Assembly (NCBI GenBank): GCA_001804785.1
Contig: MHBG01000058.1
Coordinates: 19,993 to 83,992 of the forward strand
Reading direction: 5' to 3'
Origin: Lentisphaerae bacterium GWF2_45_14
GTDB lineage: Bacteria; Verrucomicrobiota; Lentisphaeria; Victivallales; GWF2-45-14
DNA: 64,000 bases
The position numbers were made by a program, and so were the translations under genes. A model generated the notes under the pieces. It saw only the letters and a list, made by a program, of their open reading frames with translations, ran no database searches and was not told where the DNA came from. Shown here piece by piece: positions 32,515-40,787 of this stretch (the first letter of the stretch is position 1; every line of letters begins with the position of its first letter).

Positions 32515-34158
32515 ATGGGAATGGTACTGGGGGTCGGGTTGGTCTTTGGCATTGTCATCGGTGTAGCAATATCTCTCCTGCTCGGGATTACGGCAGTCTT
32601 TATGACGGCAAGGGTTTCCAAGCTGAGACGCCATGTTTGGCAGACTTTCTGCCTGGCGGAAATCGCCTTTCTGGTCATCCTTTTTGTCGGCGTCCACCAC
32701 TATCCGCATGAGACGGGGACTCCGGGCAGCAACTACAACATACTTTTCCTCTATTTCTTTTTTTCCGGCCTGGCCTATACTGCCGTTCCCGGAATAGCGA
32801 CGCTGCTGGCATTTCTGACAACCTTGTTATGTCCTAAAAATCCTTCCGCAAACCTTGAGGCGTCAGATACTCAAAAATATCGCACTGTACATATTTTGCT
32901 GCCGTTGCTTTCTCTGTTTCTGGGCGTAGGTATTGTGTTCGCATTTAATGGATTGCACGGTCTTTGTTCCGGAGAATTGAAAGTCGGTACTTCCTCAAAT
33001 TACGGAAAAGAAATGCTTTTGGGCGCATGCAGGCTTTCTGGACAAGGAAAGCATAGTGAATCCATCAATCGCTATTCCGACGCGATTGAAAGCGGCTCAT
33101 TCAAAGGCAAAGAGCTCGGAGATATTTATGTCAGGAGAGGCTGGAGTTACAACCGACTCGGGAACAATGCCTGCGCAATGGCAGATTTCGAGCGGGCGGT
33201 TCAGCTTAATCCTGAGGACGCCAATGCATTCAACGGACGGGGGTGGTCGTATGTGAAGTCCGAAAGATATCCCGAAGCGTTGGCGGATTTTAACACCGCC
33301 ATCAGGCTTTCTCCCCGTTTCTCGACGGCCTTCAACAACCGTGGCGTCGCTTTCAAAGAGATGGGACGGCGCGACCTGGCTCTGGAAAACTATCGGAAGG
33401 CCATAGAGCTTAATAACGATCCTCTCCCGAAGGCCAATGCCCTTTTCAACCTTGGCTGGCTTGATTATCAAGACAATCGGCTTGAATCGGCTCTTGCCTG
33501 TCATAATCAAGGCATCGGAATTCTTCCGGACGACGCGATGGGATACAATGATCGTGGCGTAATTCTTGAGGATATGGGGCAGCGTGAAAAAGCAAGGGCT
33601 GATTATTCCAAGGCGATTGAGCTAGGTAATGATCCCGAGGCGGCAGCATACGCAAGACTAAATCGCGGAACACTCTATCTTATGGATGGTGACTATGTTT
33701 CCGCCAATAATGATTTCAGCGCTGTTTTTAAGGATAAATTGCCCATGAGAGAGCGTGCGGCAGCCTTGCTCTTCATAAGCCTAAAAGACAGTGGAAAAAA
33801 ACAGGGGGAAATTGATAAAGAGCTGACGGCACTTACACAAGGCTTTGTCTTGGCGGAATGGCCGGCCTCCGCATTGAAATTATTTCAGTCGCATCTAAGT
33901 TTGGACGAATTCGCAGCCTCATACTGGCATCCGAACCCGACGAAGCGACAATCTCAGCAAGCTCAGATGTGGTTTTATTTGGGGCAGCATCTGCTCTATC
34001 TCGGCCAAGACGAAAAGGCTCGTGATTGTTTCGAAAGATGCCTCAAACTGGACAATCGGGACTCGAACGAATGGAGCATTGCGAAGACGAGGCTTGCCCA
34101 AATAAAATCAAGAGACTTAACTAGTCGCAATGGCAAAAAACTTGATTCCGTGAGATGA
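32515..34158 (+). CDS. Membrane protein with a TPR-repeat domain
   Basis: A 547-residue protein, not assigned to a named family. The first 150 residues hold about four hydrophobic segments (around 5-33, 43-60, 72-100 and 122-145), then follow at least six tetratricopeptide repeats from about 165 (GDIYVRRGWSYNRLGNNACA, then ANAFNGRGWSYVKSERYPEA and STAFNNRGVAFKEMGRRDLA), and more irregular ones near the C-terminus (YLGQHLLYLGQDEKARDCFE). The TPR part probably faces the cytoplasm or periplasm and binds proteins. GGGGGTATATA precedes the ATG. It is a single gene, convergent with the Gfo/Idh gene 2 bp away. Function unknown. Confidence 0.75.
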   Translation: MGMVLGVGLVFGIVIGVAISLLLGITAVFMTARVSKLRRHVWQTFCLAEIAFLVILFVGVHHYPHETGTPGSNYNILFLYFFFSGLAYTAVPGIATLLAFLTTLLCPKNPSANLEASDTQKYRTVHILLPLLSLFLGVGIVFAFNGLHGLCSGELKVGTSSNYGKEMLLGACRLSGQGKHSESINRYSDAIESGSFKGKELGDIYVRRGWSYNRLGNNACAMADFERAVQLNPEDANAFNGRGWSYVKSERYPEALADFNTAIRLSPRFSTAFNNRGVAFKEMGRRDLALENYRKAIELNNDPLPKANALFNLGWLDYQDNRLESALACHNQGIGILPDDAMGYNDRGVILEDMGQREKARADYSKAIELGNDPEAAAYARLNRGTLYLMDGDYVSANNDFSAVFKDKLPMRERAAALLFISLKDSGKKQGEIDKELTALTQGFVLAEWPASALKLFQSHLSLDEFAASYWHPNPTKRQSQQAQMWFYLGQHLLYLGQDEKARDCFERCLKLDNRDSNEWSIAKTRLAQIKSRDLTSRNGKKLDSVR

Positions 34159-34160
34159 GC

Positions 34161-35204
34161 TCACTCCTGGGGGTATAGCTTGATTCCTGCTTTTTCTCTG
34201 CATATTTTCAAGACGCGCATCACTTCCATTGATTCGTTTACATCCACAAACGGAAGATCTCCGAGAGCATAGTATTCATAGCATTTATCGTAATAGTCAA
34301 CAGGTACCGTTTCGGCTGTGCTGACAGCTTTTTCTTTCCATGGAATGGCTTCGCCGTTGCCATACGCACGACTTGACGCGGCCAGTCCATCCTGTGTCTT
34401 GACATCCTTTAGCTCGGCAGGATTATAATAACGGACACGCCATGCGCCATTTTCCCATTTCATTGCTCCATATTTGCCGAAAATATACCATTCGGGAAGC
34501 GTAATAGCCGCTGCCTGGTTGATGTCAACATCAATCAGAATACCATTCTCCGTCTCAATGATAACCTTTACGACATCTTCAGCATCTCCGAGGCTGGCGG
34601 CAACACGGAGTTGACAATCCATTTTCACGGCCTTTGATCCGGCAATATTGAGAACCTGATCTACGTAATGGGCCCCGTAATTATTGAGCATGCCACCGCC
34701 GTTCTTCAGAAATGCCTGCCAGTCATTTCTTCTCTCATAATTCGAAGTCGCCCTCTTTATCATAAAAACGGGACCTATTAAATCTTCGGCGAGTATTTGT
34801 TTGAGAAGCATGAAATCCGCACTAATCCTGCGCGGCTGGTACATCATAAATTTCCTGCCGTATTTTTTCATCGCGTCTGCCATGTCTTGCGCTTCCTGAT
34901 AAAAAACGGCCATTGGCTTATCGCAGAAAACATCGCTCCCATGTCTGAATGCCGTAATAGTCTGTTCGGCATGAAACTTTGTAGGCGATGCGATAACGGT
35001 AAGATCCGGCTTCTCCTTTTCCAGCGCTTCTTCCAGATTGAGGAAAGGGCGACATCCGAATTTCTGCTCTGCCTCATCAGTCCGTTCCTTCAGCGGATCT
35101 ACGACAGCGACAAGCTCAAAGCCTTTATTGTTTACAATTGAAGGTATGTGGAAATCCCAACCTATCCGGCCCAGCCCGACTACCAATGCCCTCAATTTTT
35201 TCAA
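34161..35204 (-). CDS. Gfo/Idh/MocA-family NAD(P)-dependent oxidoreductase
   Basis: A 347-residue sugar oxidoreductase with a Rossmann N-domain (VVGLGRIGWDFHIPSI, GxGxxG type), the EKP-like motif as FCDKPMAV near residue 95, and the C-terminal substrate domain (NNYGAHYVDQVLNIAGSKAV). The start is TTG at 35204, with GGGGATTATAA just upstream; no good ATG is near. It lies 13 bp after the heparinase-like gene in the pseudopilin-heparinase-Gfo operon, so it probably oxidises a sugar or uronate released from the polymer. The substrate cannot be named. Confidence 0.87.
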   Translation of the reverse strand: MKKLRALVVGLGRIGWDFHIPSIVNNKGFELVAVVDPLKERTDEAEQKFGCRPFLNLEEALEKEKPDLTVIASPTKFHAEQTITAFRHGSDVFCDKPMAVFYQEAQDMADAMKKYGRKFMMYQPRRISADFMLLKQILAEDLIGPVFMIKRATSNYERRNDWQAFLKNGGGMLNNYGAHYVDQVLNIAGSKAVKMDCQLRVAASLGDAEDVVKVIIETENGILIDVDINQAAAITLPEWYIFGKYGAMKWENGAWRVRYYNPAELKDVKTQDGLAASSRAYGNGEAIPWKEKAVSTAETVPVDYYDKCYEYYALGDLPFVDVNESMEVMRVLKICREKAGIKLYPQE

Positions 35205-35217
35205 TTATAATCCCCGA

Positions 35218-37524
35218 TTACTTTTTTACATTCAGCTTCACACTGACTTCAAATTTATTCTTTACTCCGTCCATATGTATTCTTATCTTTGTCATCTTTT
35301 CATTACGCAGCGGTAATTCCTCCGTTTTGATAAGCGCATTCTCGGGGACTTTGATGGATGCGGATGTATCTTTCCCGTCCAGAGTAATGGTATTTGAGGA
35401 TTTATCGACTTTTACAGGAAGTTGGGTCATCCATATAAAATCGACACCGTCCCCTTTAAGTAGTTCGTAGTCGTCGCTTATTATAAAAATATCAGGGGAC
35501 GGCGAACTGATACATCGTGACCATTTCTTATAATACTGGGCCCATGCCGGAGTCAGATTTATTGAGGCATTGAATGCTTTTTCATCGCCGCTGCCTTCCG
35601 GCCTGACATCTTCTGGAGATGGAATAACGGCATGAGGTCTTTCCTCTGTTCCCGTCGGTACGAGCATATTATGAACCTGGCAGTATTTTATCTCTTCGGC
35701 TCCTGATTCGCTGTAGTCCTTGCCGCCCGGGTCCATAGCATAGGTGTCTCCTCCGAATTCCAGCACGAAACTACCTCTATCCTCATGCTGATGTCCGGCA
35801 AAATTCTTGCTCCCGCCGAAGAGCAGCATTTTCACTGCTTCACCGTCATACGTCCGTGTAGAAGCCATGGCACACATATCTGGAAGATTGACAAACGCTT
35901 TTGTTTGCGGATTTTCTTTAGGAATTTTATTTTCCATGCCCCATACTATAAGACCACCGGACGGCATATCTTTTTTGAGTTTTTCGCGAAAAAGTGTAAC
36001 CCATTGACTCTCGGGGCATAATGATGCCATAAACGCCACGCCAGTCAAGTCTCCATGACGCCCTTCACCCTGTCCGCTGGAAAATGGGACAAGTCCGCCG
36101 CGCCTGTCCGTGGAAATGAACGCGTCGGCGTAAGCTCCCACCTTTGCCAGCTTTGCGGGGACAATGGATTTCAGGTCTTTTCCGCGGGCTCCGGCATATG
36201 CCACAAAAGACGGGACAGCACAGGCGAGGGTATACTGAAGGTATGCCGTTCCTTCGGGGAAGCCGCCGTCAGGTAACAATATATTGTTGATGGATTCACA
36301 AAGTTCCTGATAGGCTAGGTCTGAATAAGGTTTGACATGCGACCAGTTTCTTTTTTCCATAACAATATAAGCGGCAATTCTACCATGTGAAAATGCAGCC
36401 ATCTGGTTGTTTTTGAATATATACGCATGCTTCCAAATGCTATAATTTATATAGCCGGCGCCTTCAATCGCAAGTCGGCGCATGATAAGCTCGCGACCAG
36501 CTGGCGAAAACATATCCCAGGCCAAGTCCAACGCTACGGCTACCTCATAAACTATCGCCGCCTGCGCAAATGGTCTCTGTTCAAACGAACTTCCCGTAAA
36601 AAAGATGGGAAAGCCCGCATCCCAATTCGGGCACAGAGCTATGGCAACGGCCATTTTTGCGGCAAGGCGCAGAGCTGCGGCATCTTTTTTAACGATTGCT
36701 GCCTCCGCCAAATTTCTTAGCCGCAGTGGTTCGAATTCATAATCCGCAGTCCTTGCGAATATCCCGGGGTTTGCGATTGGTATAAATTCACGGATGTATT
36801 TTTCCGGGTTTATGTCCTTTTTAATAGGGAAATAATCAAAATCGTTCCGTTTCGAAAGATCCTGGTATTTTTTTCTGACTTCTTTAAGTTCCGGAGCGTT
36901 GATAACAAGCCCGTACAGAGGAATAAATGAAGGTACGGTTTCAGGCGGAGCCAGAAAAATGTCGAGGGGCTGAGCCGCAAGCTTCTTCCATTGCGCACGA
37001 GATTTTTCCATCAGGCTTGAATTCCTGAAGCCTAGCCATGATATCCATCCGCTCTGAGGGGTATTGTCCGTACCGGGGTAAATCTCAATGCTTATTTCAT
37101 CAATGCGTTCAGCACCATTCATATCCATTGCATATTCTTCCTTGCTGTCGCTCTTGACAATCCATTCAGAGGAAAGAGTTACTGCCCGGTCGGTCACAAT
37201 ACTGATTTTCAGGCGTGTGCCTGGCGGTAGATTTACAGCGGCAAGAAGCTTGTCATAGCCGGAACAGTCTATCGGACCTTTCTTAAGCATTCTGGCAACG
37301 GGGGCGGCAGGGTTTTTCCTTTCCCACGCAAATTTTACATAAAACCCCATTTGGAAAACATTTCCTTCTGTCTTCCAGTTTTTCAACTCCGCCATTGTAC
37401 TGTCCCAGAAAGGCGCAAAGACCGCTTCCGCTACATTTACCGGTACGACTCTGGTTTTTGTTTGTGCATGAGCGGTAATAACAGAGAGTAGGAAAACGAG
37501 CGGAATAATGTAATACCTGTGCAT
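35218..37524 (-). CDS. Secreted heparinase II/III-family polysaccharide lyase-like protein
   Basis: A 768-residue protein with a signal peptide (cleavage after TAHA). The middle is an (alpha/alpha) toroid (PFAQAAIVYEVAVALDLAWD, NNQMAAFSHGRIAAYIVM, GGFPEGTAYLQYTL). The C-terminal half carries the heparinase II/III beta-sheet domain, with the family block NFAGHQHEDRGSFVLEFGGD then TYAMDPGGKDYSESG; His and Glu/Asp there serve the lyase reaction. It should act outside the inner membrane on a uronate-containing polymer such as a glycosaminoglycan or alginate. AGGAGACCCCTT precedes the ATG. It is between a pseudopilin gene (33 bp upstream) and the Gfo/Idh gene. A hydrolase or structural role is possible for divergent members. 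Confidence 0.85.
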   Translation of the reverse strand: MHRYYIIPLVFLLSVITAHAQTKTRVVPVNVAEAVFAPFWDSTMAELKNWKTEGNVFQMGFYVKFAWERKNPAAPVARMLKKGPIDCSGYDKLLAAVNLPPGTRLKISIVTDRAVTLSSEWIVKSDSKEEYAMDMNGAERIDEISIEIYPGTDNTPQSGWISWLGFRNSSLMEKSRAQWKKLAAQPLDIFLAPPETVPSFIPLYGLVINAPELKEVRKKYQDLSKRNDFDYFPIKKDINPEKYIREFIPIANPGIFARTADYEFEPLRLRNLAEAAIVKKDAAALRLAAKMAVAIALCPNWDAGFPIFFTGSSFEQRPFAQAAIVYEVAVALDLAWDMFSPAGRELIMRRLAIEGAGYINYSIWKHAYIFKNNQMAAFSHGRIAAYIVMEKRNWSHVKPYSDLAYQELCESINNILLPDGGFPEGTAYLQYTLACAVPSFVAYAGARGKDLKSIVPAKLAKVGAYADAFISTDRRGGLVPFSSGQGEGRHGDLTGVAFMASLCPESQWVTLFREKLKKDMPSGGLIVWGMENKIPKENPQTKAFVNLPDMCAMASTRTYDGEAVKMLLFGGSKNFAGHQHEDRGSFVLEFGGDTYAMDPGGKDYSESGAEEIKYCQVHNMLVPTGTEERPHAVIPSPEDVRPEGSGDEKAFNASINLTPAWAQYYKKWSRCISSPSPDIFIISDDYELLKGDGVDFIWMTQLPVKVDKSSNTITLDGKDTSASIKVPENALIKTEELPLRNEKMTKIRIHMDGVKNKFEVSVKLNVKK

Positions 37525-37557
37525 AAGGGGTCTCCTGAAAAGTTATTTTAACATATT

Positions 37558-38244
37558 TTATTGTAAGTACGGATCATAAAGGGAGCCAACATAAAATGAC
37601 GCCCAGTAGGTAAGGAGCTCTCCAGAAGAAAAAGTTATAGTCTCCTTTCTTCCTTTGACATGTCCGTCAACATATAGAAAATTAGCTTTCCCCCCATGCC
37701 TGAAATCAGGATAGTGCTCGGTGCTGCTTCTGAAAGTTATCCAGCAGCCTCTGGCGTTGGGATTCTGATAAATATCCAGACTGTCCCCCATTATGATTTT
37801 ATGGGATGCCTGTGAGACTTCCGTTATTTTGTGTTGACCTGAAAAAGCGGGGAAAAAATTGCCACCGGCTCCATATGCCAAGACGTTATAATGAAACCAT
37901 CTTACAAAAAAAGGACTTTTATCTGCTTCGCCTCTTAAGCGTTGACGGCATTCCGTGAAAACACTTTCTTTCTTCACATATTCATTCAGATTATAAAACC
38001 ATGTGCCGCCGCCCGGGTACTGATCACTTACTGTTCCCAGCGGCATCCAGCCGTTGTAATCATCTATGTACATATTGAAAGCGCAGGCAATCTGCTTGAG
38101 ATTATTAACACATGCTACCTCGTGTACCGATTCTTTCGCACGCTTCAATGCAGGAAGAAGCATCGCTGCGAGCATTGCGATAATCGCAATTACGATGAGG
38201 AGTTCCAAGAGAGTGAACCTTAATGGTGCCCCTGCCTTTTTCAT
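37558..38244 (-). CDS. Type II secretion pseudopilin-like protein (H-X9-DG type)
   Basis: A 228-residue protein with a prepilin-type methylation start FTLLELLIVIAIIAMLAAML after a short basic leader (the Glu at the fifth position after the cleavage site is present) and the C-terminal motif HGGKANFLYVDGH (H-X9-DG). Proteins of this kind number in the hundreds in Lentisphaerota and Planctomycetes and are thought to be exported or assembled by a type IV pilus-like machine; their function is not known. The ATG at 38244 is preferred over one 8 codons earlier, which lies almost on the transcription start. First gene of the operon with heparinase and Gfo/Idh. Confidence 0.88.
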   Translation of the reverse strand: MKKAGAPLRFTLLELLIVIAIIAMLAAMLLPALKRAKESVHEVACVNNLKQIACAFNMYIDDYNGWMPLGTVSDQYPGGGTWFYNLNEYVKKESVFTECRQRLRGEADKSPFFVRWFHYNVLAYGAGGNFFPAFSGQHKITEVSQASHKIIMGDSLDIYQNPNARGCWITFRSSTEHYPDFRHGGKANFLYVDGHVKGRKETITFSSGELLTYWASFYVGSLYDPYLQ

Positions 38245-38273
38245 ATTCACGCGTCCTTTGTCTTTCATAACCT

Positions 38274-38302
38274 ATTATAACTTGTTTTTCTTCCGTTGGC
38301 AA
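38274..38302 (-). promoter_or_regulatory. Promoter of the pseudopilin-heparinase-Gfo operon
   Basis: On the minus strand: TTGCCA (38302-38297), 17 bp, TATAAT (38279-38274). The start of transcription would fall near 38267, which is why the pseudopilin start at 38244 is chosen. The divergent AraC gene begins 29 bp beyond the -35. Confidence 0.7.
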
Positions 38303-38330
38303 TGTACTAATCCTTGAAAAAGTTGTATTA

Positions 38331-39275
38331 ATGCGATATTATCATCATGACAATATGGGGCATTTCATGTGGCTTGACTGGAAAAATATCGAAGTAAAGG
38401 TTAATTCGGCAGGGCGCGCGCGCTGGCGCAGAAATGTACTGCGGGATGCCACATGGTCAGGATATACACGTGATAACGACTTGTGGGTAGTCTGGGCGGG
38501 AGACGGACAAATGGAAGCACCTCAAGGCAAGTTCAAGCTGGAACCCGGCTCCGTACTATGGATGAAGCCAGGCATTTTTTATGATATAACACAGAAGCCA
38601 ACCAATACGTTAGGGATGGATTTTATCCATTTCAGCCTCTTCGACCAATGCGGTGTCAAAATAAAAACAACAGCCCCGTCTGATAATTTATCTGCCTTTG
38701 ATTCGTCTTATGTCCAGCAGATAAGCCGGCATATAGTAGAACTGATGTATTTTGGCGATATCAATAACTTTATAGACTATGAGCTAAAGCCTAGTCTGAA
38801 GCCGAGCAACATCAGTACACATAATATTGATTTGTCCGATGCGGCATTGAGCGCCACGTCTCTCCTTAAATCACTGCTGATAGACCTTGACCATTTTAAC
38901 TCCGTTAAAAGCAGCAGGAACGAAAAGAAGGCCGATTTATATCACAGGCAGATTGCCATGAAAGCAGCTATGAAAATCAGGGAAAATCCAGCCGACGCCT
39001 CGGGAATACACACGCTGGCCAATCAAGCAGGCTACAGCAACGATTATTTTGCGAGGGTTTTTAAAGGAGTCCTCGGGATTTCGCCTCAGGACTACATTAT
39101 CAGAACTAGAATCAAAAAGGCCGAACAGATGCTCAGTTCAAGTGCATATAATATAGAAAATATTGCGTTGGAACTCGGCTATTGCGACAAGTATTTCTTT
39201 TCAAAACAATTCAAGGCAAAAACAGGTTTATCGCCCCGCGAATATCGGAGAAAACAGGAATTTCACGGAGCGTGA
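38331..39275 (+). CDS. AraC-family regulator divergent from the pseudopilin-heparinase operon
   Basis: A 314-residue regulator. Residues 1 to about 150 form a cupin-like domain (DNDLWVVWAGDGQMEAPQGK, LEPGSVLWMKPGIFYDI). The C-terminal 100 residues are an AraC double HTH (SGIHTLANQAGYSNDYFARV, NIENIALELGYCDKYFFSKQ, TGLSPREYRRKQ). It faces the polysaccharide-lyase operon across about 60-90 bp, so it is its likely activator, perhaps sensing a released sugar. No convincing ribosome site precedes the ATG at 38331; a second in-frame ATG at 38355 is an alternative start. Confidence 0.85.
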   Translation: MRYYHHDNMGHFMWLDWKNIEVKVNSAGRARWRRNVLRDATWSGYTRDNDLWVVWAGDGQMEAPQGKFKLEPGSVLWMKPGIFYDITQKPTNTLGMDFIHFSLFDQCGVKIKTTAPSDNLSAFDSSYVQQISRHIVELMYFGDINNFIDYELKPSLKPSNISTHNIDLSDAALSATSLLKSLLIDLDHFNSVKSSRNEKKADLYHRQIAMKAAMKIRENPADASGIHTLANQAGYSNDYFARVFKGVLGISPQDYIIRTRIKKAEQMLSSSAYNIENIALELGYCDKYFFSKQFKAKTGLSPREYRRKQEFHGA

Positions 39276-39382
39276 GGCTGGATTTTTCAGAGAATAGAGG
39301 TTGGATTTGAAAACCAGCAATTCAATTATAGATTAATGTGAAGAGATGTTGCGTTTTAACCGACCGCTGACAAAGAGAGCGC

Positions 39383-40261
39383 ATGCGATTTCGTAAAATA
39401 TATATTGAAATAAGCAATATCTGCAATTTAAACTGCGATTTCTGCCATGGCACAAAACGGAAACCGGAGAACATGCCTGCCGAAACTTTTGACGGAATAG
39501 CGCGTCAACTAAGGCACATGACAGAACAAGTGCATCTCCACGTAACGGGCGAGCCGCTGCTTCATCCCGCATTTCAGAGAATAATACAAATATGCGCGAA
39601 ATATAATCTGCCCGCGGAAATCACTACAAACGGCACTCTGATGAAAACAGTTAATGCGGAGAGTCTTTTTAATCCGGTCGTACGCCAGGTAAATATCTCC
39701 ATGCATGCTCTTGCTGATAATGACACCGACCGGATCGGGGAGATTTTCGATTTCACCAGGGAGGCTTTCATCCGCCATCCCGATCTTTACATAAATTATA
39801 GACTGTGGAACCTTGAGACACCGCAAGAAAGCCTCGAATCAGAAAAAAATGAATGGATACATAAGAAAATCTCAGAAGAGTTCGGCGCAGCCATCCCCGT
39901 CGCCGGACATTCAGCCGGAAGAAAAAGCAGAAACCTTTTGAACCGCCTATATCTTCATCTCGACACCTGCTTTACATGGCCTGAGATTAATTCCGGAAAG
40001 CCATACAGGACACAGGGGCGATGCCATGCGCTGAAGAATCAGGCGGCGATCCTCGTGGACGGAACCGTCGTCCCATGCTGCCTTGACAAGGAGGGAATAA
40101 TGGATCTCGGTAACTGCCTTGCAGAACCCTTTGAATCTATTATCGGCGGAATGCGTGCCAGTAAAATAACAAAAGGCTTTAATGAGGGATGCCTATCCGA
40201 GGAACTCTGTAAACATTGCTCCTATTCCCAACGGTTTTCTCCGTCTTTTCAGTCTGTTTAA
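39383..40261 (+). CDS. Radical SAM/SPASM-domain protein
   Basis: A 292-residue radical S-adenosylmethionine enzyme. The 4Fe-4S motif is CNLNCDFC (Cys14, Cys18, Cys21), followed by the GEP-type SAM motif in HVTGEPLLHPAFQ. The C-terminal SPASM region carries extra Cys residues (GRCHALKNQ, DGTVVPCCLDKEG, LCKHCSY) for further clusters. SPASM enzymes mature peptides, proteins or sulfatases; no precursor peptide or sulfatase lies adjacent here. The GRCHALK...TVVPCC pattern is also that of uncharacterised SPASM proteins. It appears to be alone on its transcript. Its substrate is unknown. Confidence 0.87.
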   Translation: MRFRKIYIEISNICNLNCDFCHGTKRKPENMPAETFDGIARQLRHMTEQVHLHVTGEPLLHPAFQRIIQICAKYNLPAEITTNGTLMKTVNAESLFNPVVRQVNISMHALADNDTDRIGEIFDFTREAFIRHPDLYINYRLWNLETPQESLESEKNEWIHKKISEEFGAAIPVAGHSAGRKSRNLLNRLYLHLDTCFTWPEINSGKPYRTQGRCHALKNQAAILVDGTVVPCCLDKEGIMDLGNCLAEPFESIIGGMRASKITKGFNEGCLSEELCKHCSYSQRFSPSFQSV

Positions 40262-40425
40262 CTACGCACGCAATTTATCGTGATTTTGCATATCCGCTTC
40301 CATTCTGGAGACCAGTATTTGCCGTTATGGTTTCCGGATACGCCGCCTAAGATATCTTGTGTCCCGCCTGAATCCGTTATGCCACCCAAGGTTTTGCAGG
40401 CAGATGCAGTAGTCCGACATAAAAA

Positions 40426-40443
40426 AACTTTTTCGAAAAAGTT
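40426..40443. repeat. 18-bp perfect palindrome AACTTTTTCGAAAAAGTT
   Basis: Nine-base arms with no loop, in the 212-bp region between the radical SAM gene and the orphan small gene. The rest of that region shows no gene or terminator. The palindrome could be an operator or a dispersed repeat; no second copy was seen in this window. Confidence 0.5.
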
Positions 40444-40473
40444 CTACTTTTCCCATTGAGGTTTTTCGTAGCA

Positions 40474-40767
40474 ATGCTAGCCTGGGTGGAGTCCGGCAAG
40501 TCTGAAGACGAATACGAGCGCAGGACGGCGAAACTGCCCTCTCTCTCGATTGACGACATGGACTGCATCATGAGCTTCGAGCCCGATCCGGAAAAATCGT
40601 TCCTCTTCGAACTGAAGCGTGCGAAGGCGTTGCTAGGCACAGATGGATTTTCCGAGGAGCTCCACATGCTCAAGTGCCGCGTCATGGAAGGCGTAGCCGA
40701 GAATCCCCGCGTCTACTTCAACGCGTTCGTCAAAAACGCAATCACGAATCTCAAGCTGCGGGAATGA
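40474..40767 (+). CDS. Orphan small protein of unknown function
   Basis: A 97-residue protein (MLAWVESGKSEDEYERRTAK at the start), charged and helix-rich, without signal peptide or membrane segment. Not recognised. GAGG lies 13 bp before the ATG, a poor ribosome site, and the frame remains open upstream to 40423, across the palindrome, so it may be the tail of a truncated gene or use a TTG at 40456. It has protein-like composition (KRAKALLGTDGFSEELHML) and GC-rich codons. It ends 20 bp before the convergent ppk1 stop. Confidence 0.4.
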   Translation: MLAWVESGKSEDEYERRTAKLPSLSIDDMDCIMSFEPDPEKSFLFELKRAKALLGTDGFSEELHMLKCRVMEGVAENPRVYFNAFVKNAITNLKLRE

Positions 40768-40787
40768 ATCGCCAGGATTTTTATAGA

